From NCBI GenBank assembly GCA_964057225.1, contig OZ059898.1, positions 6,510,001-6,574,000 of the forward strand: a stretch of 64,000 bases of DNA. The letters are read 5' to 3'. Each line of letters begins with the position of its first letter. Within the stretch, counting starts at the first letter, position 1. The notes beneath the pieces are model-generated. The model did no database searches. It had not been told where the DNA came from and saw nothing but the letters and a program-made list of their open reading frames with translations. The position numbers and the translations under genes are program-made. This DNA is from Auanema rhodensis (taxonomy: Eukaryota; Nematoda; Chromadorea; Rhabditida; Rhabditidae). Below are positions 41,298-53,304 of this stretch, one piece after another.

Positions 41298-43793
41298 ATG
41301 AAGAGAGTATTAGTGTTTCTCAGTCTAGTTTCACTTTTTTTTTGTGAAATTAAACCCAAAGTAGCCAGAATCACGTCTCAAGATCAGATAGAGGTGCAAT
41401 TGCTCTTGAAATAAAGCTATATTCTTCAATATTTAGGCGTTGATCAAAGCTAAGAATAATGTTTTAGTTTATTTTCACTTAGAAACTGCTGTTATAGGTA
41501 ACATCTTAATAGATGTTGCCGATCAACTTGATGGGAAAGCTATCATTGGTAGGTTTCTTATAAAGTAATTGTTTATATAATGAGTTATGAGTTATAAATA
41601 ATTAAATCGTTAATCCTATATAGCATTTGTGTATTGTGATTCACAAGATGGTCATCTTCTGTGTGATGCAATGGACGTTCATCCGGAACCTTTTATTCTT
41701 CGACATTATTAGTGAGCTTGGAAGATATGCCAAGATATTTATATTTCATTATTTATAGCGAAGGATTTTTCAATTTGGATTATAACAAGAAAATCACTCT
41801 AAAAGATATTAAAAGGTTCTTATTAAACCATACGAATTATTAATTGAGTGTATAGTTTCCTACTAAATCCACTGGTAGATATTCCATGGTCATCACAAGC
41901 TGGCGCAGAAAATGTTATACATATTCAATCAGAAGAGCACTTTATTGAAGTAACTACACATTTAATATAATCAATTAAAAAATTTACTTCAATATCGAAT
42001 TGATATCTAAAAGCTCAACCAATTTAAATGAATTTACATTTTTATGATAAAGCAGCGTGTTCTGCTACCAATTATAACATTTTTGAAACGGTTAAACCAC
42101 ATTTTAGATGCAATGTTTTCTTTAAAAGTATTTTCACATAGAGCTTTCGTACAAAGATTTTTTTTGAACGAATTCACCAATTAAATTAATTTTCAGACAA
42201 TCAACGAAAAGAAACAAACTTTATTTTTTTTTTATTTGCTGGATCACAAAGATTGTAGAAAATTGATTCCCATTTGGAAGTAAAACATTAAATCAAAATA
42301 CTGAAATGGAAAATTTTTGGATTTCAGTGATCTGGCGGATAAATATGAAGGCAGATTTCAATTTGCAGCAATTGATATGAGTAATCCTAAGAATGCAGCT
42401 ATGGGTAGGGTTTACCAGGTTGATATATACATATATATACTCTTGTATACTTGTTCACATATTTAGATTAAAAAGTATCCTAGTCTACAGTACTTTGAGA
42501 TGGGTGTTCACATGTTTGCATATGAAGATAAGCTTGATGCTGTTTGAATTTTGTATTTTCATTAATATTTGACGTTCCTATTCAGAATTCTATAGCTGAA
42601 TGGATTAGGAAGCCACAACGTATGGAGCCTAAATCATATGACAGAGATGTGAACGAGCATTGGGAATATCAAGCAAATTCCATGTTGGATCATTTATCTG
42701 ATGCAACTTTCGCAGACTATATAAACAAAAATGCTCGAGTTTTAGTCGTATTTCATGCTCAATGTCAGATTTTCGAAAAATTGCCTTTTAAAACATTCAA
42801 CTCTTATAGGGTGCGGATTTTGCAAAAAATTTCAACCAGTAATCGAGAATGTTGCCAGAAAAGTAAAAGCAGAAGGCCATAAAATTTCTATAGTAGCTAT
42901 AGATGGGTCTAAAGTATACCATATTCTCAGAATTCTTCATAATTTTATATATTTTAGAACGAAAAAACTAGAAAAAAACATCTTGTGGATGGATATCCCA
43001 AAGTAAAATATTTTGAAAATGGAAAACTTCGTTTGGATATTAAAGAACGAATGGAAGAGCAACTCATGATTTGGATCAGAAAGTTCTAGAGCTTTCTTTG
43101 AAATTGAAATTTTAAATTAATTTTCCAGTCCTGCTTCATCAATTGTAGGGACTGTAGATGAGTGGAGTAAAAGCACAAAACATGTGGATTTTCTTACTGA
43201 AGAGAACTGGCCACAAGTTGAAGATCGAAAACATTCATTCATCCTGTTCTATGCACCATGTAAATGATCTTTCTTTTAGATTTATTCAAAAATTGATCAA
43301 ACACTCTTCATATTCATTTAATTCAAAATTGCTAGTGGACAAAGCCGCTCAATTGAATTCAGGAACACCATTTGTTTTATAATAGTCTATACAAACAATT
43401 ATGTTCCATCAGATATATCAGCTTGGTTGAATCATTATTTTTATTTGTCTCCTTAGGGTGTGGACATTGTAAAAATGTAAAGGAAATGTGGGCTGATGTT
43501 GCAGCCATATTGAGAAAACAATCTCAATTTTTAATAGGAGCAGTGGATTGTACAATACAGGTTTGTAAGATTTCAAACTTTTAACAAAACAAATTATTTC
43601 TTTCAATTATTTTACAAGAGCTATTTTGCAGAGAACATTGTGCCAAAAGCAAAAAGTCGGAGCCTATCCTTCATTCAAATATTATTATTATGGAGATTTA
43701 CTAGACACCTACAGGGGTGGGCGTAGCCAATCTCATTTTCTTGAATACCTTCGTGGAAAAGATAACCCTCAAATAGGGCACACAGAACTTTAG
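41298..43793 (+). CDS. protein disulfide isomerase, PDIA5-like
   Basis: Fifteen exons encode 494 residues. A signal peptide (MKRVLVFLSLVSLFFC) leads to an ER protein ending HTEL, a KDEL-type retention signal. Four thioredoxin-like units are expected for PDIA5. The first, N-terminal unit has no active site. The second has lost its CxxC: the site reads LLDHKDCRKL, keeping only one cysteine. The third keeps WCGFC (split by the intron before 42810) and the fourth keeps APWCGHCK (split before 43457). The tail KYYYYGDLLDTYRGGRSQS matches PDIA5. It should form or rearrange disulfides during secretory protein folding. Exon 3 (41513-41548) is only 36 bases. It lies 219 bases after eIF2B alpha on the same strand, so co-transcription is possible. 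Confidence 0.88.
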
Positions 43794-46446
43794 AACTGAG
43801 AATAAAAAAAAATAATCTAAATATTTTATTCGGTTTTTTGAATTTTATTCTTGTCTTTGTTATAAATTTTCATTTTTTGACATCTTAGTTATTGAAACAA
43901 TTGAAGAATTATTGCATAAATCGACGTTTACATTTCATTTTTCTAAATTGTTCTGTTTTTTCTTAAAATGGTTGTGTATTTCAAATTATAAGAATGTGAA
44001 AGAACTTGATATGTAACGGCTTGACAACGAAAAATAGTTGCGGCACGTCACCGACATGCTTATAAACAAGCATAACATGATTTTGACGTTTGTTCTCGAT
44101 TACATACTATCAAACGAAAATGTATGTCTGTACCAATTAAGTACCGATTTACCCTCCTATCTTCCATTAAAGCGAATTTTTACAAACCCTTAATAATCGC
44201 TGACAATAACTTGTTTTCCCTCATGTTGCATCATATTAATTCCAAAAATACAAAATTATAACCCTACCATATGTATATTCCCTGCGTCAACAAATATCTC
44301 CAATTGGCTTTTTGTATCGTTTTTCTTATTCAATTTTTTCTTTTTTTATTATCCATAGTATGCCTGTCACAATGTATCATTTTCATCGTCATCTTTCAAA
44401 AGAAATATATCTATATATCACACTCAATATTCTTTATAAATACATTTAATCCCATCTTTGACTTTCTTTCCAACCTTACTTAGATTTTTTTTTGAATTTT
44501 CAAATTATTCATCATATATTAGAATATATCTAAAACGAATTATAATTATATTCTTTGATATTAATGGGCAGATATCATCATTTATATGTATATGTTTGCA
44601 ATTTTCACTTTATCGTTTTTATCAACTGTTCCATCTATAAATAACGATCATGAATCTATTTTTTAAATCCTGCCATCCAAAATATCTAAATTGGCTGAAT
44701 CGAGAAGGGACCGGTCGGGAATAGTGAAATATTTCATAATCCGATTAATTTGCAAATATAGGAGACATTGAAAACCGTTCCTCACCCATCAGATGGTTTT
44801 CAAAAAAATTCTCTTTCTTTTCATTAGTTGAATGCTTTGTTCGTCATACTTGTTATCTTTCTCTAATCATTCTAAAGTTTAATACCTATTTATAAAAAGT
44901 GGTATTTCCTAGATAATTGTTGAGTGATTCATAAATTTGCTCAATATTTTTTTGGACTAGTTCTAAGGGGGGTCACTGTCTTTGAACTTCAAAACATCTA
45001 GCTTTCCTGCTATCGTCATTCATCTTCTTTCTCATCGTCTTCACTTCTTATGTTTGTTCATCGAAACTCTTCGCACATGATCTTTTTGAATGTTCTTTTT
45101 CCTACGCGCACGCCGTTGGTATATGTGTACTCCATGAGTTTTCGACCTTCGAGCTTATAATCCTCAAAACTAAGTATGCTATAATCGTTGTGCATTTAAT
45201 CTTATGACTAATTTTGCTTTGAATTTTCTAATATCTATTTGTTCTCGTCATTCTCAATTGGCTCCATAACGTTCACCACTATCCGGAATGAGAAAGTTTT
45301 GCTTCCTCTAAATTCGCCACGCACCTAAATATGGACAAATAGCCCAGTATCCGACGATTCAATTATTTGAGAACTGGCTCGTCAAAAGCAACATCATCCA
45401 ATTCAATCTGGTGTACTTCTTAATTTTTTTTTTAAATCATGCGAAAAAAATGTTTTATCTTTTAATTCCGAGCTGCCTGAAATGTCAATCGTTTTCTCGT
45501 CATTACAAAAGAATTCGAACCGATAACACCCTTCAGTTGATAACGGTGTCATATCACGAACAATGTATCGGGATTTCCTAGCTAATTCTTTGAAAAAAAA
45601 AACTGTTTTTCTTTTTCATCGTCATCCCAAACTTCAACATTTTCTCTCAGTGCTGTACGTCCTACTTCATTTACCTTCATATTTTGTCATTGTTTTTCAC
45701 TTTCACTTTGTGATTATAATATATATGTATATATTAATCATATTTTTCGTTGAACATTTGAGATTGCAACGAGAAAACAATGAGAGAAAAAAGTGTTTAT
45801 AAGAATAAATTCCACTTTTGTCCTCTTCACATCTTTATTCTTTAAATTGTCATTATCTTCTATTCGCCGTTCAATCCACTGTCATCATAGCATTCATTTA
45901 TTCCACTTCAACTCATTCTTTTTTTGGCCCTTCTTCACTTCTTTAATTCAGGTTTCTCTTTTTTTATCTAATATCAATTCCTTTTATTCGCTTACAATTC
46001 ATTTTTATTGCTACCTGAGGGAACAATCCCTGCCTATTTTAATGTTTTACTTGATATTGTTAGTATCAGCATTTTTTATCTCATTTTGTGGTATAATATA
46101 TCACATATTTCATAATATTTTCATTTTTTTTGAATACCTGTTCAAATTTGATATTCAAAAATATACATTTTTGTCCCAGCCAGCTGCCCTCTTGTGAAGA
46201 AGCAAACTGGGTTTCCCAATTACTGACAGCATTTGTAGCCAAATAATCATAAATAATTAATCGAGAAGATAGATGTCTTTCAATGTTCTACCACATATCA
46301 TCACATAATTCTAGTTTTCTTAGATCCAAGTCGCTATAAGTCAAGAATGGTTTTAAAATGGAAATCATGTTTTTACTATTCCTACCTTTGATATTGTTCA
46401 ATTACTCCATTTTTGAACTGAATAGTATTAAAATTAATTTAAGGTG
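43794..46446 (-). other. region of uncertain status with frame-broken coding-like segments on the minus strand
   Basis: No plus-strand gene is visible in these 2.65 kb; plus-strand frames are runs of Phe, Leu, Ile and Tyr, as expected antisense to purine-rich sequence. On the minus strand several segments look codon-like. About 46287-46085 starts NIERHLSSRLIIYDYL, about 45580-45412 contains RYIVRDMTPLSTEGCYRF, about 45324-45240 contains RGSKTFSFRIVVNVMEP, and about 44844-44750 contains STNEKKENFFENHLM. I could not join them with GT-AG introns; stops and a run of ten T (minus strand, near 45600) break the frame. It may be a decayed gene, a gene with sequencing errors, or chance. Confidence 0.25.
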
Positions 46447-47757
46447 ATGGATCGATTACTAGAACTTGAATATATTATTCAAGAGATTTCAAATATTGAA
46501 TCAGATGTTCTTGAAGAGAGTATAACTTGGAAAGAAACGGCTGATAACGTAATAACGGTACTTGAACATTTAACATATCTATTCATTGATTTATTTGAAG
46601 AAACTGAGAGAAATAAACTTGCAACTTTCGCAGAAATACCAATCTACAAATACATTATTTACAATAAATAATTCTCTGTTAACGCCACCTCACAGTGCTC
46701 ATTCAGCGAGTTCCACTAGTAGTATTCATTGTATGTCCTAATATACTTTACAAACAATAGGACATTATTTACAGCTGACTCTTCGTTGTTCAGTGATCCA
46801 AACTATTCTTTGGCATCTGAAGCGTTTGATCGCCAAATATACTCACGATGTGTACAAATTGTTGAGAATGCACAGCTATCTGGGCAGGTGGAAATGTAAT
46901 AAATTAATTTTTCCTATATTTTTCACAACATATTTTTTAAGGCCTTTAATCACCCTTGCCCACCATTCCTATCTGGCAATGGTTGAAAAGGCTGAGAACC
47001 AGTCTAAATCTTTGAAATTTGTGAAATGGTGGATCATGTTGCTAGGTACTATAAAAATGAAGAATTTTTAGTATTTCCAAACGGATATTTCTAGAAACCG
47101 CAGAGTCGGGCCGAACGAATGCTGAAAAAAATGAAATATTTGAGTATCGTCTTACCGCTTTCGAACGCTTATATCAAAGGGAAGATGGTCAACAGCTATC
47201 AACATCCAAACAAATTCTCAAACTATTAATACAAAGTTACGAGGTAATAAATTTGCTCCTTTGTTTCATTTACATGTGCTGTTTTTTCATTGCAGAATGT
47301 TTTAACAAGCTATAGACCTTTTCATCCGATTCCGCTACGATGGTTGGAACATCTTGCTACTTGGGTTGATGAACTTAAGAAGCAATGCGAAGGTATGCCT
47401 TAAAGAACTAAATGCTTTTATCCTGAATGTATAGGAATGATTGAGTACGATATTGCATACGCTTTACTCGAGGAAGGAATTGTATCCTCTACAGAAGACA
47501 GAAAAAAATTCGAAAACGAAAGAAGTACAATGAAGTACAGTATATCATATGGTACTGATTATGCTTTGTGCTACGATATCATGAAAACACTGAGCCAAAC
47601 TAAATTCCACAAACATCTGATGAAAATAGGAAAACAGGTTTAACACAATCCAATATACCTATGCTAATTTTAGTTATTTCAGGAACTAACCCCAACGCCT
47701 CGATTGCCTGTAGATACTATGAGATCTTCCGAAGAAAATATAGTTGTTCGACTGTGA
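46447..47757 (+). CDS. uncharacterised protein, 315 residues
   Basis: Eight exons (46447-46548, 46634-46730, 46775-46895, 46942-47045, 47095-47243, 47296-47392, 47435-47637, 47683-47757) join in phase. I do not recognise the family. The N-terminus is an acidic helix (LLELEYIIQEISNIESD), then a Ser/Thr-rich linker (SAHSASSTSSIHSDSSLFSD). The rest is largely helical, with aromatic motifs (VKWWIMLL, RPFHPIPLRWLEHLATWVDEL) and a conserved-looking helix near the C-terminus. There is no signal peptide, membrane segment or catalytic motif. TTTAAG just before the ATG is a good trans-splice acceptor. Exon 1 could alternatively end three codons later at 46557. The gene is real by its splice structure; function unknown. 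Confidence 0.75.
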
Positions 47758-48253
47758 AAAATTACTATCTTACTGAATGTCTTCGGGTACCAGCGACATA
47801 TTTCCCCCTTTTTTTTTACTAAGGAAAAGAATGTTCTGTGTTGTATTATATAATAAACATTATACTTTTCTTCAAATTACATCTAAGATCCACAGTTTAA
47901 ATTGAGTTAGATGGATAATTGCCAAAATTCATAATCGCGCCTAATGCAAATTTCGCTCTGAGACAGTTACGGCGGGAATAGTATAATCAGCTACTATTGG
48001 TAGATCGAAATGATAATTTCGCGCCGGATTTCATTCTCCAATCAGCTTTTTTGTAGGTCACAAAGTTAACCTTCAGACAAAATTTTACGGCTTTTTATTT
48101 CTTAAAATTTATTTTTAGGTTTGGTGGCTTTTAACATTTTAATTTTCAGTTTTGTTCTGTTTCTACTTACTTTCCTGTATATTTATCTGGTCGTATCAAA
48201 GTAAGTTTATTGAGTACCTGCACAGTGATGTATCAGAAGAAAATGATTTTAGG
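47758..48253. other. upstream region of daz-1
   Basis: 496 bases between the uncharacterised gene and daz-1. It holds two E2F-like motifs (47971 and 48017). A TTTTAG acceptor lies just before the daz-1 start, fitting trans-splicing or an untranslated first exon. An open frame covers 48152-48253, but it has no signal and is not needed for the model. Confidence 0.5.
47971..48025. promoter_or_regulatory. pair of E2F-like motifs upstream of daz-1
   Basis: GGCGGGAA at 47971-47978 (TTCCCGCC on the other strand) and TTTCGCGCC at 48017-48025 both match the E2F/DP consensus. They are 38 bases apart and about 230-280 bases upstream of the daz-1 start codon, in AT-rich DNA where such strings are rare. 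In C. elegans EFL-1/DPL-1 activates many germline genes; binding here is inference. Confidence 0.4.
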
Positions 48254-50124
48254 ATGATGAGTCCTGCTTTTGTTCCTCAGATGGGTTTTGTACAGCCACC
48301 TCCCGCATACGAACTTATTCCTCATAGAGTATTTGTAGGAGGTTTTCCAGCAGCCGTAAGTTCAATTCTTCATGTCCATTTAACAAAAAATGCTATTAGA
48401 CCACGGAAACTGAGCTACGTGAACATTTCACGCCTTACTTTCAAATTCGTGAAGCTAAAGTTGTACGTGCTGCTGACGGAATTTCTAAAGGGTATGGGTT
48501 TTTAACCCTTGAATCGGAAGAAGAGGCAGATGCTGTCCGTGTTATGGTATTTTAATTCTTGTTTCCGAATAGAATCTTTCTTTAGGATCCTGAAAAATTA
48601 ATATTTAAAGGAAGAAAACTGAACCTTGGACCTGCTTTACGCAAAATGTAATTTTCACATCATCGTTTTTATCACTAAGGGTTTGAAATTTTTAGTAAAC
48701 AGTGCTCTGAATATGCTCTGGCTACACCCACAGGACTGGTTCAATCTGGTGCGTATGGTGGATATGGCTACCCTGTACCTCAACAACATTATGTTATGAC
48801 TCAGGTGTGTTCAAATTTAATATAGTAAAATAAGGTGGTATCTCAGCAGCCGCACTTTGTATTTAACACGCCATCTCCCCCAGTGCCAACGGGGTACCCC
48901 ATGATGTATGCTGTCAGTGGTTCTCCGTCGAATGAAAATCAGATGAATGTTCCAATGCATCAGGCACCTATTCGTAAGAAAAGTACTTGATGTTGCCAGT
49001 AAGCATATTTTACTTTTAGAAAATACGGAAAACTCTGAAATGGTTAATTCTTCCTCTCCTATGAAGGCTGCTAATGTGCCTCCTCCACAACAACACTGTC
49101 TTCCATACTACTACGTTCCAGTACAACCATCTACTCCTGTTAAAAAAGACATCTAATTATGACAAAGTCTATTTCTTTTAGGTTAACAATAATTGTCGTC
49201 CTATGATGAATCCTCCATATTATTCTGCTACTCCAGAAGGTTTGCTTACACCTATCAGTGCTCCTCCAACTGGCTATCCGAACCCACATGGACCAACTGT
49301 AAGATCTTCAGAGTTTTGTTGAGCGCAGAACTTTTTTGTTTAGGCTCCAAATTTTTTCTATAATCAATCAATGGGTTCTGGTGATTCGAATATCCACACT
49401 GGTCAGTCAAATGAGGAGCAGGCTTCACAACAAGCTCAAAATGTTTTTTATACTCCTCCTCAACGTCCCTACGCAGCCGTTGTTGCTTCTAATTCTCAGA
49501 CAATGACTCCTCCTCAGGAGGTAACTCGTACAATTTTGTTGCGAATAAGATTCTCTTTCAGTTCCAGAATGTTTCTGTGTCGGATGGGCCTCGCCACTCT
49601 CCAGCTGTTCGTCGTATTAATCTGTTTAATGATCAAAACAATGCTCAGGGTAAAAATGTGAACAACGGCGGTAATGGATCTTCTGGAGGTTTGGTATATT
49701 GTGCGTTCTTCTTCTTCATGAGTTATTAAGGTTCTTTTACAACTCCGGTCAGACTGGAATCGCGGCAAAGAGGCCCTGATGGGCAGTACAGATCTAATAG
49801 TACTAGCAAGAATCCTCAACATATGCGTTATATAAGAACCCCACCATCTGATAAGTGCTCCCCAAGTCGTTTAAAGCCAAAGGTTCTTTAGTATTATAAA
49901 CTTGTCAGTTATTCTGGGTTTAGAAAACTATTGGAGACAACGGAAATACATACGTTACAAATCTTTCAAACCAGTTACAAGAAATGCAATTAGCTCCAAA
50001 AACCGTTGACGGACCTGATGGAAACCTCACACCTCTAGGTTCAATAACTAAAATCTCTTTTAAAAATATTTTTGTTTTAGATACAAGTAACAATCCTATT
50101 GAGGTTCCACCTTCTGGTTTTTAA
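48254..50124 (+). CDS. daz-1: DAZ-family RNA-binding protein
   Basis: Twelve exons (48254-48355, 48400-48546, 48586-48647, 48696-48804, 48847-48973, 49020-49138, 49182-49298, 49344-49520, 49562-49688, 49731-49882, 49924-50038, 50081-50124) encode 465 residues. One RRM spans residues of about 25-110: RNP2 HRVFVGGFPAA, RNP1 SKGYGFLTLES, and the DAZ-type end IFKGRKLNLGPALRK. A long Pro/Gln/Tyr-rich tail follows (PQQHYVMTQ, PPPQQHCLPYYYVPVQP), like the DAZ-repeat region that recruits partners such as PUM/FBF or DAZAP. DAZ proteins bind 3' untranslated regions and promote germ-cell mRNA translation; in C. elegans daz-1 is needed for oogenesis. If the intron after 49138 were retained, a short form would end at 49155. 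Confidence 0.9.
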
Positions 50125-50697
50125 GTCTTTGATATGACCCCTACTTATGCCGTTAATGATTAGCATTTACTGAAAGCATGAGTCCTCTTTTTAGATCTTC
50201 CTCTTATACTCTCGGATAGAATCTTTACATATTATATTTATTCCCTTATATATTGCCTTTCTCAATGACTTTGTACATTATATAAGACTATAGTAATACG
50301 TAATTGCGCTTCCTAATTAGATCTTTCTAAAGTTAGTATAATTTTCATGTTTCACTTTTTATGTTTGCCGTGTAAGATTCATTGGATTTGGAATACCAAG
50401 GATGATGTAAGGATAAGAACTTTTCCTGTAAAACCTAAGCTTGTAAATGTATTGTACGGGGGCTATGCATGCTATTGCTCTTTTGAGGACCCTTTTTTGT
50501 CTCTCGTTTATTGCTCCCGCACTGTTCTCTGTGACATGATCCATATCAATCAAGCACAATTCAATGTAAGTTTTTTTAAATACCGTGTTTTATCTTACCG
50601 GTGGTATCGTCTTAAAGACGTGTTCATTTGTGTAGTGGTAATAATATCGATATATATTATAGTTATAGTATTAAATCCTAATAAATCTTGTTAATAT
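50125..50697. other. 3' regions of convergent daz-1 and CEP104-like genes
   Basis: 573 bases between stop codons. The left part should be the daz-1 3' untranslated region. A 115-codon ORF starting with ATG lies on the plus strand (50347-50694), with a GTAAGT donor-like site at 50568. It has several cysteines but no recognisable domain, and one of this length is expected by chance in a window this size. Confidence 0.45.
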
Positions 50698-53020
50698 TTA
50701 TTGCTTATTCATTTCTGCCATAGCTTCTATTCTTTTCTTCTTCTTTTTATTTTGAACTTCCTGCAAAATTTGGTATGTAGATAATATTAAAGAAGAATTA
50801 CCTGTAGAGCAACTACCAGTTTGTCAGCGTCAATGAATCTACCGGACACCCGAGGCTTTGGCCTATGAAACATTCTTAAAATGTGGAAATGGATAAATAC
50901 GTACCTTCCAGCTTCAAGTGCTGTGTTGTCAAAAATCCTTTCTGGGCCTTTCCGTCTTGGATTGTCATAGCATTCACTCAGAAGATGCTTTTTCCATTCC
51001 TTATCGAAGCGTGTATTGCTATAAATACTTAGTAGTTACCTCCGAACTCTCCGTTACAGCGACAGAGCATAGCGGACACCAAACAGCATTATCAGGAGCA
51101 GTCCTTCCTATTTTAAACAAAAATTTAAAAGTTGCACATAGAGATACACCTCGACATAAAGGATGAATAAGCCCCATTTCCTGGTCTGTTCGATCAGCTG
51201 CCAAATTGCATTTTAAACATCTATCCATGCGTCCTCGTAAAAACGAACAGCGCGATATGTAATGTTCTGTTAGTTGGGGAACCTTAAATTTAATAAAAAA
51301 AGAATGGTAGAATATTATATTTACTGTACCAAAACAACTTTTTGGCAATATCGGCATAAATTCATAATCTTGCATTCACTTTTGTGATGATCATCCATTC
51401 CGCTTTGAGAAAGTAGGTGGAAGCCTGACACACCACAATATTTACAAGACCTAGAAGTATTCATGAAGCATTGCCCATTATAATTTTGTACCCATTGGTA
51501 GAAGATGTTACGCCTGAAACTGATTGTGCTTTTACTGCTGAGCCGTACCTATGTAGGTTAGATATAAGTTACGTCTAATATATTATTTTTAAAGTTAATT
51601 GAAACTACAAAAAAAGGTTTATTATCTTATTTCACATCCATCTCATATCTGGCACTTACTCATTACCAGAAAAATGCTGATTACTATAAGGTTGAGAACC
51701 ATGCGAATTCAAAGAATGATGTGGATATGGTCCGTAATGTGGATTTGAACTGTGATGTCGAGGGAGATCATAGGGGTTATCAAAACGAGGCTCGTCATAA
51801 AAAGTCGTTTGTCTCATAAGGTCAACTAGACGATCATTTCTTCTTATTTCATGTTGCTAGAATAGAAAATATATATTTGCCTAGTTATTTGTGTTGATTA
51901 CATCATTTTTTTTGGAGTTCATGCTTTCTGGACTTTTTTCTGAACAAAATTTCACTTTTTTTTTGGAAGATATAGAAGTTCTTGGGTTAAAACGCTCGTT
52001 TGGTTGTAGCGCAGGTACTTTAGACAAATCTACTAGTAGATTATTAAAACTGGAACATCATACTATAGATATAAACATAAAATTAACAGCAAAGTATATT
52101 AAAGTAATATGTATCATTAAATGGTGCTTTCAACTTTGAATTCTAGTTGTTGGGTAGGCTCTGAATACAAAATTGGTTTAAACAATATGTAATAACCTTT
52201 GATTGTTTGTTGCTGGGCTACGATTTCTAGGAGAAATGTTTCTATCCAGTGTCCAATTTGAATTCACTCCAAACGATTTCATCTACGAAATATTTTATTA
52301 TGAAACGAAAAGTACTTTTGAAAACGCACCTCTACATCATCCATGATTAGATCAGAAAGTGTTTCACGAATTACGGATTCTTTAAACTATAAAAGCAGAA
52401 TCTATGCAATTATGACCAAGAGTATGAATATCTCACATCTTCCATTTTCTTTTGGATTTCTTCTGCTTTTGATACTTCACCATATAAAATAGCAGTTGAT
52501 CTACTCTCATGAAGTTGCATCAACTGAGTTTCTGCATCAGTTAGGCTATTACAAGCACTCCGGCATAAATGAGCCTGTTAGACAAAATATATAATTGATT
52601 AAATAACAATTAACCGTAACAGGTTTGTGAGCGTTCTCGTTAAGAATAGTTTTTTTTCTTAGAATATTCCGTAAAGTGCGAACTGTTGTTAAGGGATCTT
52701 CGCCCAAACCTGCAAGTTCTTGGTGATATCCCGAACAGAAGTAACTGTTATTGCTTCTTAACGAGAAAAGCTAATTAAAAAAACATAGTTTTGATATAAG
52801 CAAACAAATCATAGTTCCCATCTCCTTTTATTTTGTTTTCATCTATTTTTTTCACTAGCTTTGGCTTGAATCGTTCTCCATGGCTGATAGGTGGTTTCAG
52901 TTTGTTATCTTGCTGTTAAATATTAAAATCAAAATTTTATTTGTAATATACCTGCACTAATTTTTGTTGGAAATCCAGCTTTTCTTCTTCGCTCCAGATA
53001 ATCCTTGTAATGTTGGTCAT
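50698..53020 (-). CDS. CEP104-like protein: coiled coil plus C-terminal zinc fingers
   Basis: Fifteen exons, in phase from the ATG at 53020 to the stop at 50698, give 499 residues. The N-terminal half is charged and helical (YGEVSKAEEIQKKMED in exon 52437-52574). The C-terminal third is a zinc-finger array in exons 51330-51450, 51150-51282, 51040-51107 and 50905-50999: CKYCGVSGFH, HHKSECKIMNLCRYCQK, VPQLTEHYISRC, DRCLKCN, WCPLCSVAV, EWKKHLLSEC. This spacing matches the end of CEP104, a ciliary-tip protein that binds tubulin, CP110 and NEK1. Human CEP104 is about 925 residues with a jelly-roll and a TOG domain before this; neither is visible here. The junction after 52222 is the least certain. 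Confidence 0.7.
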
Positions 53021-53085
53021 GAATAACAAGATTATTCATTAATTCTGCCCACACAATTAGTTAAAACAACAACAAATCTACAATC

Positions 53086-53304
53086 TTAAATTTTGCTGTT
53101 TAATTCGGAACGAAGCAAAACTAATTGTTTATTCGGTTTCTAAGAAAATATTTAGAATTTAGTTTTACGGAATTTGGAATGACCCTTGCATACCTTTATT
53201 ACACTAGTCATATTCTTTCCTCTCTTGATAAACCATGTGTCCCGTATAGCATTATCTCGTAATATCTCTGGTTCAGGGGAGTTGCACGAGACAGGCTTGA
53301 ACAT
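53086..53304 (-). CDS. small protein of 55 residues upstream of the CEP104-like gene
   Basis: Two exons (53194-53304, 53086-53139), phase 0, with good GT-AG signals. The product starts MFKPVSCNSPEPEILRDN and ends LRSELNSKI; it is basic, without signal peptide or membrane segment. I do not recognise it. Its stop codon is only about 40 bases before the CAG acceptor preceding the CEP104-like start, so the two may form an operon resolved by trans-splicing. Alternatively these exons are 5' parts of one transcript, but I found no splice that keeps the frame into the next gene. Confidence 0.5.

Noticed and set aside
45563-46197. Plus-strand ORFs of 79 and 134 codons rich in Phe, Leu, Ser and Ile
   Set aside because: They are antisense to purine-rich sequence, lack domain or splice structure, and look like composition artefacts.
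43794-46446. Resemblance of short minus-strand pieces to the Polycomb protein SUZ12 (INECYDDS-like and acidic segments)
   Set aside because: The matches are only a few residues each, lie in different frames, and other pieces fall out of order relative to SUZ12. I treat this as pattern-matching noise until a profile search says otherwise.
53020-53304. Treating the 53086-53304 exons as the first exons of the CEP104-like gene
   Set aside because: The frame ends at a TAA before any usable donor, and the alternative donor I tried leads to a stop in the next exon.
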